DNA from: Mycolicibacterium sp. MU0050
GTDB lineage: Bacteria; Actinomycetota; Actinomycetes; Mycobacteriales; Mycobacteriaceae
Length of the DNA stretch: 64,000 bases
NCBI RefSeq assembly: GCF_963378085.1
Contig: NZ_OY726395.1
Coordinates: 3,100,001-3,164,000 of the forward strand
Reading direction: 5' to 3'
Shown: positions 27,208 through 36,366 of the stretch, piece by piece
Layout of the letters: each line of letters begins with the position of its first letter
Position numbering within the stretch: position 1 is the first letter of the stretch
Notes under the pieces: model-generated
Database searches by the model: none
The model's input: only the letters and a program-made list of their open reading frames with translations
Told to the model about the DNA's origin: nothing
Program-made: the position numbers and the translations under genes

Positions 27208-28389
27208 ATGGCGGTCGTGACAATCAAGCTGCACTGGTTTCTTCCCACCTACGGCGACAGCCGCTCGATCGTGGGCGGCGGGCACGGCACCCCGGTCGGG
27301 AGCGCCCACAGCGACCGCGAGGCCAGCATCGACTACCTGGCGTCGATCGTGCGGTCCGCCGAGACGTTCGGTTTCACCGGGGCCCTGATCCCGACCGGCG
27401 CGTGGTGCGAGGACGCCTTCGTCACGGCCGCGCTGTTGGCCCGCGAGACCTCGACGCTGGCCTTCCTGGTGGCGTTTCGTCCGGGTCTGATCAGCCCGAC
27501 GCTGTCGGCCCAGATGGCCGCGACGTTCGCGCGCCACGCGCCGGGCCGCATCCTGCTCAACGTCGTCGTCGGCGGCGAGGCCCACGAGCAGCGGGCCTTC
27601 GGGGATTACCTGGACAAGGACGGCCGCTACGAGCGGGCCGACGAATTCCTCGACATCGTCCGCCGGCTGTGGGCCGGCCAGACCGTCAGCACGACCGGCA
27701 ACTACATCTCGGTGGATCAGGCCGCCCTGGCCCAACCGCCCAGCCCGGTGCCGCCGCTGTACTTCGGCGGCAGCTCGCCGGCCGCGGGGCCGGTGGCCGC
27801 CCGCCACGCCGACGTCTACCTGACCTGGGGCGAGCCACCCGAGGCGGTCCGGGAGAAGATCGCCTGGATCTCGGCGCTCGGCGAGCGGGAGGGCCGCAAG
27901 CTGCGCTTCGGCATCCGGCTGCACACCATCTCGCGGGACAGTGCGGCCGAGGCCTGGGCCCAGGCCGACCGGTTGATCGCCGCCCTCGACGACGACACCG
28001 TGCGCAAGGCGCAGGCCGGGCTGGCCCGCAGTCAGTCCGAGGGGCAGCGCCGGATGTCGGCTCTGCACGAGAAGCACCGCGCCGCGGGCTCCTGGCACGA
28101 CGCGCGCAGCCTCGAGATCGCGCCGAACCTGTGGTCCGGCGTCGGGCTGGTGCGGGGCGGCGCGGGTACGGCCCTGGTCGGTAGCCACACCGAGGTCGCG
28201 GACCGCATTGCCGAATACGCCGCCGTCGGCATCGACGAATTCATCTTCTCCGGGTACCCGCACCTCGAGGAGCTGTACTGGTTCGGTGAGGGCGTGGTGC
28301 CGATTCTGCGCGAGCGCGGGCTGTTCGACGCGGGCATCCCCGAGCGGTCGGCGGCGGCGCCGATTCCGTTCGTCGGGGCCGCGCGGTGA
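27208..28389 (+). CDS. FMNH2-dependent alkanesulfonate monooxygenase-like (SsuD family)
   Basis: A 393-aa luciferase-fold monooxygenase. KLHWFLPTYGDSR at the start, FTGALIPTGAWCEDAF, GRILLNVVVGGEAHEQRAFGDYLDKDGRYERADEF and LYFGGSSPAAGPVAARHADVYLTWGE are the SsuD pattern. Family members cleave alkanesulfonates to aldehyde and sulfite with reduced flavin supplied by a separate reductase; none is next to it. The ATG at 27208 has no clear Shine-Dalgarno, so leaderless translation is possible. The next gene overlaps by GTGA. The pair is divergent from the DUF177/rnc operon and convergent with sepIVA, inserted into a core region, and probably expressed under sulfur limitation. Confidence 0.88.
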   Translation: MAVVTIKLHWFLPTYGDSRSIVGGGHGTPVGSAHSDREASIDYLASIVRSAETFGFTGALIPTGAWCEDAFVTAALLARETSTLAFLVAFRPGLISPTLSAQMAATFARHAPGRILLNVVVGGEAHEQRAFGDYLDKDGRYERADEFLDIVRRLWAGQTVSTTGNYISVDQAALAQPPSPVPPLYFGGSSPAAGPVAARHADVYLTWGEPPEAVREKIAWISALGEREGRKLRFGIRLHTISRDSAAEAWAQADRLIAALDDDTVRKAQAGLARSQSEGQRRMSALHEKHRAAGSWHDARSLEIAPNLWSGVGLVRGGAGTALVGSHTEVADRIAEYAAVGIDEFIFSGYPHLEELYWFGEGVVPILRERGLFDAGIPERSAAAPIPFVGAAR

Positions 28390-29573
28390 CGACCCAGGCG
28401 CTCGAGGTCGCGCGCGACCTGGCCGACACCTTCGCCGCCGGCGCCGCCGAGCGCGACGCGCATCGCGAACTGCCGACCGAGGCGGTCCGGGCGCTGAAAT
28501 CTTCGGGGCTGCTGGCGCTTTCGGTCCCGGTCAAGTTCGGCGGTCTGGGCGTGCCGGCGACGGTGCTGACGGAGGTGTTCCGGCTGTTCGCCGCGGCGGA
28601 CCCGTCGTTGGCGCAGATTCCCCACTCGCACTTCACCTTTCTGGAGGCGCTGCGCCTGCAGGGTTCGCGGTCTCAGCAGTCCTTCTTCTACGGCCTGGTC
28701 CTGGACGGGGCGCTGCTCGCCAACGCGCAATCGGAGCGCGGGCCGCACCCCATCGACGTGGACACCACCCGCCTGACCCCCACGCCGTCGGGCGATTTCG
28801 TGCTCGACGGCCGAAAGTTCTATTCGACCGGCGCGCTGTTCGCCGACTGGCTGGTGGTGCGGGCCTCGCTGTCCGACGGCACGCTGGACACCCCGACGGC
28901 GGCCACGCCCAAGGTGATCGCGTTCGTCCCGGCGGACGCCCCGGGCGTCGAGGTGGTCGACGACTGGGACGGCATGGGGCAGCGCACCACGGCCTCGGGC
29001 ACCGTCACCCTGGACCGCGTCGCCGTGCCGCCCGACCATGTCGTGGGTTTCAGCGACATCTTCGGCGTCCCGACCCTGTACGGGGCGCGAGCCCAGTTAC
29101 TGCATGCCGCAATCGATGTCGGCATCGCCACCGGGGCACTGGCGGAGGGGGTCCGGCAGGCGGGCCGCGCCCGGCCGCACTTCGAGGCGAACGTGGGCGC
29201 GGCGGCCGAGGACCCCACGCTGATCGCGGTGGCCGGTGAGTTGGCCGTCACGGTGCGCGGCGCGCAGGCGCTGCTCGGCGAGGCGGCCCGCCAGGTCGAG
29301 GCTGCGGCGGCGCACCTGACCGCCGATACCGCGGCCGCCGCGTCGGTCGCGGTGGCCACGGCCAAGGTCGCCGCGGTCCGCGCTGCCCTGGAGGCCTCCA
29401 GCGCCCTGTTCGAACTCGGTGGCACCCGCAGCGCTACCGCGGCCGGAAACCTGTCGCGGTTCTGGCGCGACGCGCGCACCCACACCCTGCATGACGCGAC
29501 GCGCTGGAAGCTGCAGCACATCGGCCGCTACACGCTGTCGGCGACGCCCCCGCCGCGGCACGGCCAGCTGTAG
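28386..29573 (+). CDS. SfnB/DszC-type acyl-CoA dehydrogenase-fold sulfur-acquisition oxidoreductase
   Basis: A 395-aa flavoprotein of the acyl-CoA dehydrogenase fold. RELPTEAVRALKSSGLLALSVPVKFGGLGV, FFYGLVLDGALLANAQSERG, DGRKFYSTGALFADWLVVRA and the C-terminal ALFELGGTRSATAAGNLSRFWRDARTHTLHD resemble SfnB and the dibenzothiophene monooxygenase DszC. Such enzymes use FMNH2 to oxidise sulfones or organosulfur rather than acyl-CoA. The GTG start at 28386 overlaps the SsuD-like stop (GTGA), so the two act together, probably releasing sulfite from an organosulfur source. The exact substrate is unknown. It ends 10 bp before the convergent sepIVA gene. Confidence 0.85.
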   Translation: MTTQALEVARDLADTFAAGAAERDAHRELPTEAVRALKSSGLLALSVPVKFGGLGVPATVLTEVFRLFAAADPSLAQIPHSHFTFLEALRLQGSRSQQSFFYGLVLDGALLANAQSERGPHPIDVDTTRLTPTPSGDFVLDGRKFYSTGALFADWLVVRASLSDGTLDTPTAATPKVIAFVPADAPGVEVVDDWDGMGQRTTASGTVTLDRVAVPPDHVVGFSDIFGVPTLYGARAQLLHAAIDVGIATGALAEGVRQAGRARPHFEANVGAAAEDPTLIAVAGELAVTVRGAQALLGEAARQVEAAAAHLTADTAAAASVAVATAKVAAVRAALEASSALFELGGTRSATAAGNLSRFWRDARTHTLHDATRWKLQHIGRYTLSATPPPRHGQL

Positions 29574-29583
29574 GGGTTTCCCC

Positions 29584-30321
29584 TCAGCGCTGCACGTAGT
29601 CGTGCGTACCCGCGGCCGTGCGCAGCTGGTGGCGGCCACGGCTGACCGAGCGCAGCGTGCCGTTGAGGTGGTCCTCGAACTCGGCCAGCTTGTTGTCGAC
29701 GTAGATGTCGCACTCGCCGCGCAACCGGTCGGCCTCGGCGTGGGCGGCGTCGATCAGCCGGGTGGCCTCGGCGGTGGCCGAGTTGACGACCTCGGTCTGC
29801 GACACCAGGCGCTGCTGCTCCTTGATGCCTTCCTGGACGGCCTTCTCGTACGACAGGTTGCCGCTTTCGACCAGGCGATCCGCCTCGGCCTGGGCCCGGC
29901 TGATGCTGGCCTCGTAGTCGCGCTTGGCGACCATCGACAGCCGGTTGGCCTCCTCGGTGGCCTCCCCGACCATCCGCTCGCAGTGCTGGCGGGCCTCGGC
30001 GACCATCCGGTCGGCCTGGGCTTTCGCGTCGGCGAGCAGCCGGTCGGCCTCGGCGCGGGCGTGGTTCAGCGTCGAGTCGGCCTCCTGGGTCGCGGAGGCG
30101 ACCATGCCGTCGGCGTGTTGTTTGGCGTCGCGCAGCATGCCGTCGCGCGCGTCGAGGACGTCCTGGGCATCGTCGAGCTCACCCGGGATGGCGTCCTTGA
30201 TGTCGTCGATCAGTTCCAGCACGTCACCGCGGGGCACCACGCAGCCGGCCGTCATCGGGACGCCACGGGCCTCCTCGACGATGGCACCCAATTCATCGAG
30301 AGCTTCGAATACTCGGTACAC
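29584..30321 (-). CDS. sepIVA: Septation protein SepIVA (DivIVA-like coiled coil)
   Basis: A 245-aa, almost wholly helical protein, homologous to M. smegmatis SepIVA (MSMEG_2416) and Rv2927c, an essential cell-division and envelope factor. YRVFEALDELGAIVEEARGVPMTAGCVVPRGDVLELIDDI is the DivIVA-like N-terminus. A long coiled coil (about 60-220) repeats A-AEADRL/AD-MV units, and the end is GRGRHQLRTAAGTHDYVQR-like. The GTG at 30321 was chosen to match the homologue; the frame remains open nine codons upstream. It is preceded by a 96-bp gap to coaD and stands alone in its transcription unit. Confidence 0.92.
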   Translation of the reverse strand: MYRVFEALDELGAIVEEARGVPMTAGCVVPRGDVLELIDDIKDAIPGELDDAQDVLDARDGMLRDAKQHADGMVASATQEADSTLNHARAEADRLLADAKAQADRMVAEARQHCERMVGEATEEANRLSMVAKRDYEASISRAQAEADRLVESGNLSYEKAVQEGIKEQQRLVSQTEVVNSATAEATRLIDAAHAEADRLRGECDIYVDNKLAEFEDHLNGTLRSVSRGRHQLRTAAGTHDYVQR

Positions 30322-30417
30322 GGCGCAACCCTCCAGGTTGTATCCCACACGGATGTTGTTACTAGTGTGCCTGGTGTTATGCCTGTGACTGTGTTGGCGA
30401 CGCCGGTGTGTCGCGGG

Positions 30418-30894
30418 TCAGCCGCGCAATTTCTCCTGTACCCGGCGGTGGACGACGTCTGGCAGCAGCGCCGACACGTCGCCGCCGAGGGTGGCGACCT
30501 CCTTCGCCAGCGACGACGACACGAACGAGTAGGACGGGGCGGTCGCCACAAAGAAGGTGTCGATTCCGGCGATGTGGCGGTTCATCTGCGCCATCTGCAG
30601 CTCGTACTCGAAGTCGGTGCCGGTGCGCAGACCCTTGACGATCGCGGTCAGCCCACGCTCCTTGGCGAAATCGACCACCAGCCCGCGGCCGGACTCCACC
30701 CGCACGTTGGGCAGGTGCCGGCACGACTCCTCGATGAGCTCGATGCGCTCCTCGAGGGTGAACATGCCCTTCTTGTTGGGATTGACCAGCACCGCGACGA
30801 TCACCTCGTCGAACTGCACCGCGGCGCGTTCGAAGACATCGAGATGCCCCAGCGTCACGGGGTCGAAGGATCCTGGGCAGACGGCGCCACTCAT
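30418..30894 (-). CDS. coaD: Phosphopantetheine adenylyltransferase
   Basis: Fourth step of coenzyme A synthesis: 4'-phosphopantetheine + ATP to dephospho-CoA. The 158-aa protein has [20 protein letters not shown] with the T/HxGH nucleotidyl-transfer motif (TLGH, 15-18), [32 protein letters not shown] and the ATP-binding SSSLAKEVA. The ATG at 30894 overlaps the TGA of rsmD (ATGA). Rv2965c (kdtB/coaD) is the homologue. The order rsmD-coaD is widely conserved. Confidence 0.97.
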   Translation of the reverse strand: MSGAVCPGSFDPVTLGHLDVFERAAVQFDEVIVAVLVNPNKKGMFTLEERIELIEESCRHLPNVRVESGRGLVVDFAKERGLTAIVKGLRTGTDFEYELQMAQMNRHIAGIDTFFVATAPSYSFVSSSLAKEVATLGGDVSALLPDVVHRRVQEKLRG

Positions 30895-31451
30895 GGATGA
30901 CGACCGTAGCAGGCCAGTTCCAGCCGGGTGTCGCCGTATTTCCGCGCGCGCAACGGTGTCCAGTTCGTCGGCCAGCGCAGCGCCCCGCCGCGCCCGCGCT
31001 CCACCACGGCCACCGTGCCTTCGTCGACCCAACTGTGGTCGGTCAGCACGGCCAGCACCGCCTCCACATCGGCGTCGGGCACCTCATAGGGCGGGTCGGC
31101 GAACACCAGATCGACCGGCGCCGCGGCACCCGCTGCCAGGAAGGCCGGCACGGACGCCCGGCGCAGGGTGGCACCCCGCAGGGCCAGCGTCGCGATGTTC
31201 TCGGTGATCACCGCGGCCGCCCGCGCGTCGGACTCCACGAAGATCGCCTCGGCCGCGCCGCGTGACAGCGCCTCGAGGCCCAAGGCGCCCGACCCCGCGT
31301 ACAGGTCCAGCACGGAAATGCCCTCGAAGTCCATTCGCGCCGCGAGCACGTTGAACAGCGACTCGCGCACCCGGTCGGTGGTCGGCCTGGTCCCCCGGGA
31401 CGGCACCGCGATCCGGCGGCCGCCCGCGGTGCCCGCGACGATCCGGGTCAG
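30891..31451 (-). CDS. rsmD: 16S rRNA (guanine966-N2)-methyltransferase RsmD, apparent CTG start
   Basis: SAM-dependent methyltransferase of 16S r[33 protein letters not shown] is the family N-terminus, [19 protein letters not shown] is the SAM-binding motif I, and FADPPY is the catalytic motif IV. The homologue begins MTRI; here the codon before TRI is CTG (31451-31449), overlapping the pca stop as CTGA. The next in-frame ATG/GTG/TTG upstream lies about 100 codons inside pca, and the first GTG downstream (residue 16) would delete conserved residues. So CTG initiation coupled to pca is the best reading. 186 aa. Confidence 0.88.
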   Translation of the reverse strand: MTRIVAGTAGGRRIAVPSRGTRPTTDRVRESLFNVLAARMDFEGISVLDLYAGSGALGLEALSRGAAEAIFVESDARAAAVITENIATLALRGATLRRASVPAFLAAGAAAPVDLVFADPPYEVPDADVEAVLAVLTDHSWVDEGTVAVVERGRGGALRWPTNWTPLRARKYGDTRLELACYGRHP

Positions 31452-34400
31452 CTGACCACCACCAGTAGGTCGCCGCCTTCGACTTGTGCGGTTTCCGATA
31501 CGGCGACACGTTCGACGGTGCCGGCCTTGGGTGCGGTGATGGCGGCCTCCATCTTCATGGCCTCGATGGTGGCCACGGTCGCGCCGGCCTCGACGGTGTC
31601 GCCTTCGGCGACGCTGATGGTCACCACCCCGGCGAACGGGGCGGCGACGTGATCGGCGTTGGTGCGGTCGGCCTTCTCCGCGGCCGGCACAGCCGAGGCG
31701 ATACCGCGGTCGCGGATCAGCACTGGGCGCAGCTGCCCGTTGAGGATGCACATCACCGTGCGCATGCCGCGCTCATCGGCCTCGGAGATGGCCTCCAGCC
31801 CGATCAGCAACTCCACGCCCTTTTCCAGCTTGACCCGGTGCTCCTCACCGCGACGCAAACCGTAGAAGAACTGGTTGGCGCTGAGCTGGCTGGTATCGCC
31901 GTACTCGTCGCGATGCTCCTCGAACTCCTTGGTCGGCCCCGGGAACAGCAACCGGTTCAGCGTCGCCCGGCGTTCGGACCCGGGCGCGGCCAGCAGCGCC
32001 TCGTCCTCGGCGGAGAGCTCTTGGACCGGTTTGGCCGGCCCGCGGCCCGCCAGCGCCTTGGTGCGCAACGGCTCCGGCCACCCACCCGCGGGCTCGCCGA
32101 GTTCGCCACGCAGGAATCCGATCACACTGTCGGGGATGTCGTAGCGGCCCGGATCGGCGGCGAACTCCTCGGCGGTGATGCCCGCGCCCACCAACGCCAA
32201 CGCCAGATCCCCCACCACCTTGCTCGACGGGGTCACCTTCACCAACCGACCCAGCACCCGGTCGGCGGCGGCGTAGTTGGTCTCGATCTCCTCGAAACGA
32301 TCCCCCAGCCCCAGCGCGATGGCCTGCTGGCGCAGGTTGCTCAACTGCCCGCCCGGAATCTCATGGCTGTATACCCGGCCGGTCGGGGCCGGCAGACCGG
32401 ACTCGAACGGCGCGTACATCTTTCGCAGCGCCTCCCAGTACGGCTCCAATTCACAGACCGCGTTCAGCGACAACCCGCTGTCGTGGTCGGTGTGCGCCGC
32501 GGCCGCCACGATCGAACTCAGCGCCGGCTGACTGGTGGTCCCCGCCAACGGTGCGGCTGCCCCGTCGACCGCATCCGCGCCGGCCTGCCAGGCCGCCAGA
32601 TACGTCGCCAACTGACCGCCCGGGGTGTCATGAGTGTGCACGTGCACCGGCAGGTCGAACCGCGATTTCAGCGCCGCGACCAACCGCGCCGCCGCCGGCG
32701 GCCGCAACAACCCGGCCATGTCCTTGATGGCCAGCACGTGCGCGCCCGCGGTCACGATCTGCTCGGCCAGCTTCAGGTAGTAGTCCAGGGTGTAGAGCTG
32801 CTCACCCGGATCACTGAGGTCCCCGGTGTAGGACATCGCGACTTCGGCCACCGCGGTGCCGGTCTCGCGCACCGCGTCGATCGCCGGCCGCATCGAGTCG
32901 ACGTTGTTGAGCGCATCGAAAATCCGGAAGATGTCCACCCCGGTGGCCGTGGCCTCCGCCACGAACGCCGACGTCACGATCTCCGGGTACGGGGTGTACC
33001 CCACCGTGTTGCGCCCGCGCAACAGCATCTGCAGGCAGATGTTGGGCAACGCCTCCCGCAGCCCCGCCAGCCGCTCCCACGGATCCTCCTTGAGGAACCG
33101 CAGCGCCACGTCATAGGTCGCCCCGCCCCAACATTCCATCGACAACAGCTCCGGTGTCATCCGCGCGATGTACGGCGCCACCATCAACAGTCCCGTGGAG
33201 CGAATCCGGGTCGCCAGCAGCGACTGATGGGCATCGCGGAAGGTGGTCTCGGTGACCTTCAACCCCGGCGTATCCCGCATCCAGCGGGCGAACCCCTCGG
33301 GCCCCAACTCCACCAGCCGCTGCTTGGAACCCGCCGGCGGCGGCACCGACAAATCCACCGACGGCAACTTGTCCTGCGCATACACCGTCGTCGGGCGCTG
33401 CCCGTGCGGCTGATTGACGGTGACGTCGGCCAGATAATTCAAGATCTTCGTACCGCGATCAGCCGAGGACCGCGCGGTCAGCAGCTGCGGACGCTCATCG
33501 ATGAACGACGTCGTCACACGGCCGGCCAGAAAATCCGGGTCGTCCAGAACCGCCTGCAGGAACGGAATGTTCGTCGACACCCCGCGGATCCGGAACTCGG
33601 CGACCGCACGCCGGGCCCGGCGCACCGCGGTGGCGAAATCCCGTCCGCGACAGGTCAACTTCACCAGCATCGAATCGAAGTGCGCGCTGACCTCCGCACC
33701 CAGATTGCTCCCGCCGTCCAGCCGAATCCCCGCACCCCCCGGCGACCGATACGCCGTGACGCGACCGGTATCCGGACGAAATCCGTTGGCGGGGTCCTCG
33801 GTCGTGATCCGGCACTGCAACGCCGCCCCGTGCGGGACGATCGCCTCCTGGGACAAACCCAGATCTGCCAACGACTCACCGGCAGCGATCCGCAACTGTG
33901 AGGACACCAAATCCACATCGGTGATCTCCTCGGTCACCGTGTGCTCCACCTGGATCCGCGGGTTCATCTCGATGAACACATGGCGGCCACGCTCGTCGAG
34001 CAGAAACTCCACGGTCCCCGCGCACGTGTAGCCGATCTGCCGCGCGAACGCGACGGCATCCGCGCAGATCCGTTCCCGCAGCGCCGGATCGAGATTTGGC
34101 GCCGGGGCCAACTCGATGACCTTCTGATGGCGCCGCTGCACGCTGCAGTCCCGCTCGTACAGATGGATCACGTCGCCGTGGTTGTCGGCCAGGATCTGCA
34201 CCTCGATATGGCGCGGGTTGATCACCGCCTGCTCGAGGAACACCGTCGGATCACCGAACGCCGACTCCGCCTCCCGGGAGGCCGCATCGATCGCATCGGC
34301 CAGATCCGAGAACTCCGAGACCCGCCGCATGCCGCGGCCGCCACCACCGGCGACCGCCTTGACGAACAACGGGAACTGCATCGACTCCGCCGCCGCCAGA

Positions 34401-34831
34401 AGCTCTTCGGGCGACGACGACGGCGCCGAGGACTCCAGCACCGGCAACCCGGCCGCCTTCGCCGAGGCGATCGCCCGCGACTTGTTACCCGTCAACTCCA
34501 GGATCTCCGCCGACGGACCCACAAAGGTGATCCCGGCCGCGCTGCACGCAGCGGCCAATTCGGGGTTCTCCGACAGGAACCCGTAACCCGGGTACACCGC
34601 ATCCGCCCCGGCCGCTTGCGCCGTAGCGACGATCTCCTCCACCGACAAGTACGCCCGCACCGGATGACCGGCCTCGCCGATCTGATACGACTCATCGGCC
34701 TTCAACCGGTGGACCGAATTGCGGTCCTCATACGGGTACACCGCCACCGTCCCCACGCCCAGCTCATAGGCCGCACGAAAGGCACGAATCGCGATTTCAC
34801 CCCGATTCGCCACCAGTACTTTCGATATCAC
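31448..34831 (-). CDS. pca: Pyruvate carboxylase
   Basis: Biotin enzyme making oxaloacetate from pyruvate and bicarbonate, the anaplerotic feed into the TCA cycle and gluconeogenesis. All three parts are in one 1127-aa chain: biotin carboxylase (1 to about 460; [26 protein letters not shown]), carboxyltransferase (about 500-1000; [12 protein letters not shown], and metal-binding HTHDTPGG), and biotin carrier ([15 protein letters not shown] near 1090, biotinylated Lys in EAMKM). The GTG start at 34831 is 30 bp downstream of the VKOR gene. It overlaps rsmD by CTGA. Equivalent to Rv2967c. Confidence 0.97.
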   Translation of the reverse strand: MISKVLVANRGEIAIRAFRAAYELGVGTVAVYPYEDRNSVHRLKADESYQIGEAGHPVRAYLSVEEIVATAQAAGADAVYPGYGFLSENPELAAACSAAGITFVGPSAEILELTGNKSRAIASAKAAGLPVLESSAPSSSPEELLAAAESMQFPLFVKAVAGGGGRGMRRVSEFSDLADAIDAASREAESAFGDPTVFLEQAVINPRHIEVQILADNHGDVIHLYERDCSVQRRHQKVIELAPAPNLDPALRERICADAVAFARQIGYTCAGTVEFLLDERGRHVFIEMNPRIQVEHTVTEEITDVDLVSSQLRIAAGESLADLGLSQEAIVPHGAALQCRITTEDPANGFRPDTGRVTAYRSPGGAGIRLDGGSNLGAEVSAHFDSMLVKLTCRGRDFATAVRRARRAVAEFRIRGVSTNIPFLQAVLDDPDFLAGRVTTSFIDERPQLLTARSSADRGTKILNYLADVTVNQPHGQRPTTVYAQDKLPSVDLSVPPPAGSKQRLVELGPEGFARWMRDTPGLKVTETTFRDAHQSLLATRIRSTGLLMVAPYIARMTPELLSMECWGGATYDVALRFLKEDPWERLAGLREALPNICLQMLLRGRNTVGYTPYPEIVTSAFVAEATATGVDIFRIFDALNNVDSMRPAIDAVRETGTAVAEVAMSYTGDLSDPGEQLYTLDYYLKLAEQIVTAGAHVLAIKDMAGLLRPPAAARLVAALKSRFDLPVHVHTHDTPGGQLATYLAAWQAGADAVDGAAAPLAGTTSQPALSSIVAAAAHTDHDSGLSLNAVCELEPYWEALRKMYAPFESGLPAPTGRVYSHEIPGGQLSNLRQQAIALGLGDRFEEIETNYAAADRVLGRLVKVTPSSKVVGDLALALVGAGITAEEFAADPGRYDIPDSVIGFLRGELGEPAGGWPEPLRTKALAGRGPAKPVQELSAEDEALLAAPGSERRATLNRLLFPGPTKEFEEHRDEYGDTSQLSANQFFYGLRRGEEHRVKLEKGVELLIGLEAISEADERGMRTVMCILNGQLRPVLIRDRGIASAVPAAEKADRTNADHVAAPFAGVVTISVAEGDTVEAGATVATIEAMKMEAAITAPKAGTVERVAVSETAQVEGGDLLVVVS

Positions 34832-34861
34832 TGTGGACCCTGCCTGTATGGGGATGCGGTT

Positions 34862-35503
34862 TTAGATCAGCGTCGACCAGTAATCCCAGAACCTCACCAA
34901 GATCATCAACACCAACGCCGTGAACCATAGCGTGACCAGTGACCAGCGCCACTGATAGACGACCGCCAGAACCGGATTTCCGCCCAGCGGTCGCAGCGCG
35001 ATCGAGGCGACGATGGCCAGCAGCGGGATGACGACCGCCCACACCACCATGCAGTACGGGCACAGCGCACCGATGCGATAGAGGCTCTGAAAGATCAGGT
35101 AGTGCACAAACGCGGCACCCAGGGCGGTGCCGAGGGCCAGACCGACCCAATACCACTGCGGTAGCCGCACTTTGGTGACGGCCAACACACCCGTGATGAT
35201 CACCACAGTGAACGAGATGATGCCGATCAGCGGGTTCGGGAACCCGAAGAAGCCCGCCTGCGGGGTGTTCATCACCGAACCGCAGGACAGCACCGGGTTC
35301 AGGTTGCACGACGGCACATAAGCCGGGTTGATCAGCAGCTCAACCTTTTCCACCATCAAGGTGAACGAGGCGACCAGCCCGACGATCCCGGCCAGCAGGA
35401 TGGCCAGCGCGCTGGGACGACCCACCGCCACCCCGGGCCGGGCTCCGGGGGTGTCCTCCGCCGCTGTCGGCTCGACGACCGGGGCGGTGGAGTCGACGCT
35501 CAT
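34862..35503 (-). CDS. Vitamin K epoxide reductase family protein (VKOR)
   Basis: A 213-aa membrane protein with four or five helices that reoxidises DsbA-like proteins using quinone, replacing DsbB in actinobacteria. The redox centre CPYC is at residues 148-151 in LYRIGALCPYCMVVW; the partner cysteines are Cys66 and Cys74 in SCNLNPVLSCGS. The N-terminal 30 residues are Pro/Ala-rich and cytosolic. The ATG overlaps the TGA of the DsbA-like gene, so donor and acceptor are co-translated. Equivalent to Rv2968c. Confidence 0.95.
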   Translation of the reverse strand: MSVDSTAPVVEPTAAEDTPGARPGVAVGRPSALAILLAGIVGLVASFTLMVEKVELLINPAYVPSCNLNPVLSCGSVMNTPQAGFFGFPNPLIGIISFTVVIITGVLAVTKVRLPQWYWVGLALGTALGAAFVHYLIFQSLYRIGALCPYCMVVWAVVIPLLAIVASIALRPLGGNPVLAVVYQWRWSLVTLWFTALVLMILVRFWDYWSTLI

Positions 35504-36291
35504 GGCGCGGGCGCGGGCGCGGGGGGGGCGGGCGCGGGGGCGGGGGCGGGGGTGGCCGGAGCGCTGTCGAGGCCGGGCACCTCGCCCACGATCTCGGTGA
35601 CCTTGGCGATCAGGTCCTGGGGGGTGCTCTGCTGGTAGTCCTCACCGTTGATCCGGACCGACGGGGTGGCGGTGATGCCGGTCGCCTCCGCGAGGCCGCC
35701 GACCATGTCGTTGTACTTACCGCTGTTGATGCACTCGGCGACGCCCTCGGTCACGCCGGCCTGCCGCGCGGTCTCGATCATCGCGTCGTCGGGGGTACCG
35801 GTCGGCTGCTGCTGCATGAACAGCGCGGTGTGGAAGCGACGGAACCCTTCCTTGGCGGGGCTGGTGTCGGCGTCGGCCACGCAGTACCCGGCGTTGGCCG
35901 CCCGCGTCGAGCCGTTCTGGCTGGCGGGCGAGTCCATGATGCCGAGCATGTAGTAGTCCACGGCCACCGCACCGCTGTTCACCAGCTTGTTGATGGTGGG
36001 GCCGAAGGCGGCCTCGAACTGCGCGCAGTGCGGGCACAGGAAGTCCTCGTAGATCGACAGCACGACCTTCGGCTGCTCCCCACCCTCTTCCCGGATGACG
36101 GAGGTGGTCTCCACCCGGACGGCCTGGGCCTCGCCGCTCTGGCGCTTGTCGCCGTTGCTGACGATGTAGAACACCAGTCCTACCGCGAAGACCACCACGA
36201 TGGCGGTCAGGCCGATCTGCACGGCCAGGTTCCGCTTGCGGTCGGCCGCCTTCAGGTCGTACTTGGCGGGGCGTTTCGATGACTTGGCCAC
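35500..36291 (-). CDS. Membrane-anchored DsbA-like thiol-disulfide oxidoreductase
   Basis: A 263-aa extracytoplasmic thioredoxin-fold protein. A single N-terminal helix (NLAVQIGLTAIVVVFAVGLVFYIV, 21-44) anchors it; the active site CPHC is at 86-89 in YEDFLCPHCAQFEA, and the cis-Pro is in ITATPSVRING. It forms disulfides in exported proteins, with the coupled VKOR protein as its oxidant. The last 20 residues are an Ala-Pro repeat (APAPAPAP), probably a cell-wall spacer, giving a G-rich low-complexity run at about 35503-35565. It starts a likely transcript with VKOR and pca. Equivalent to Rv2969c. Confidence 0.94.
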   Translation of the reverse strand: MAKSSKRPAKYDLKAADRKRNLAVQIGLTAIVVVFAVGLVFYIVSNGDKRQSGEAQAVRVETTSVIREEGGEQPKVVLSIYEDFLCPHCAQFEAAFGPTINKLVNSGAVAVDYYMLGIMDSPASQNGSTRAANAGYCVADADTSPAKEGFRRFHTALFMQQQPTGTPDDAMIETARQAGVTEGVAECINSGKYNDMVGGLAEATGITATPSVRINGEDYQQSTPQDLIAKVTEIVGEVPGLDSAPATPAPAPAPAPPAPAPAP

Positions 36292-36366
36292 GAGTGTGAT
36301 GATCCTTGCGCTTGCAGGTCTGCGTAAATAGCGCGCTCCAGCCTACCGGCGGCGGCTGGCAGCGCC

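Noticed and set aside
31484..33901. About 800-codon plus-strand frame opposite pca
   Set aside because: Arg/His/Gln-rich, no domain, no ribosome site; pca on the other strand is unmistakable. The same holds for long frames opposite leuCD (58263-60431) and opposite the PLP-enzyme/gpsA genes (51400-53568).
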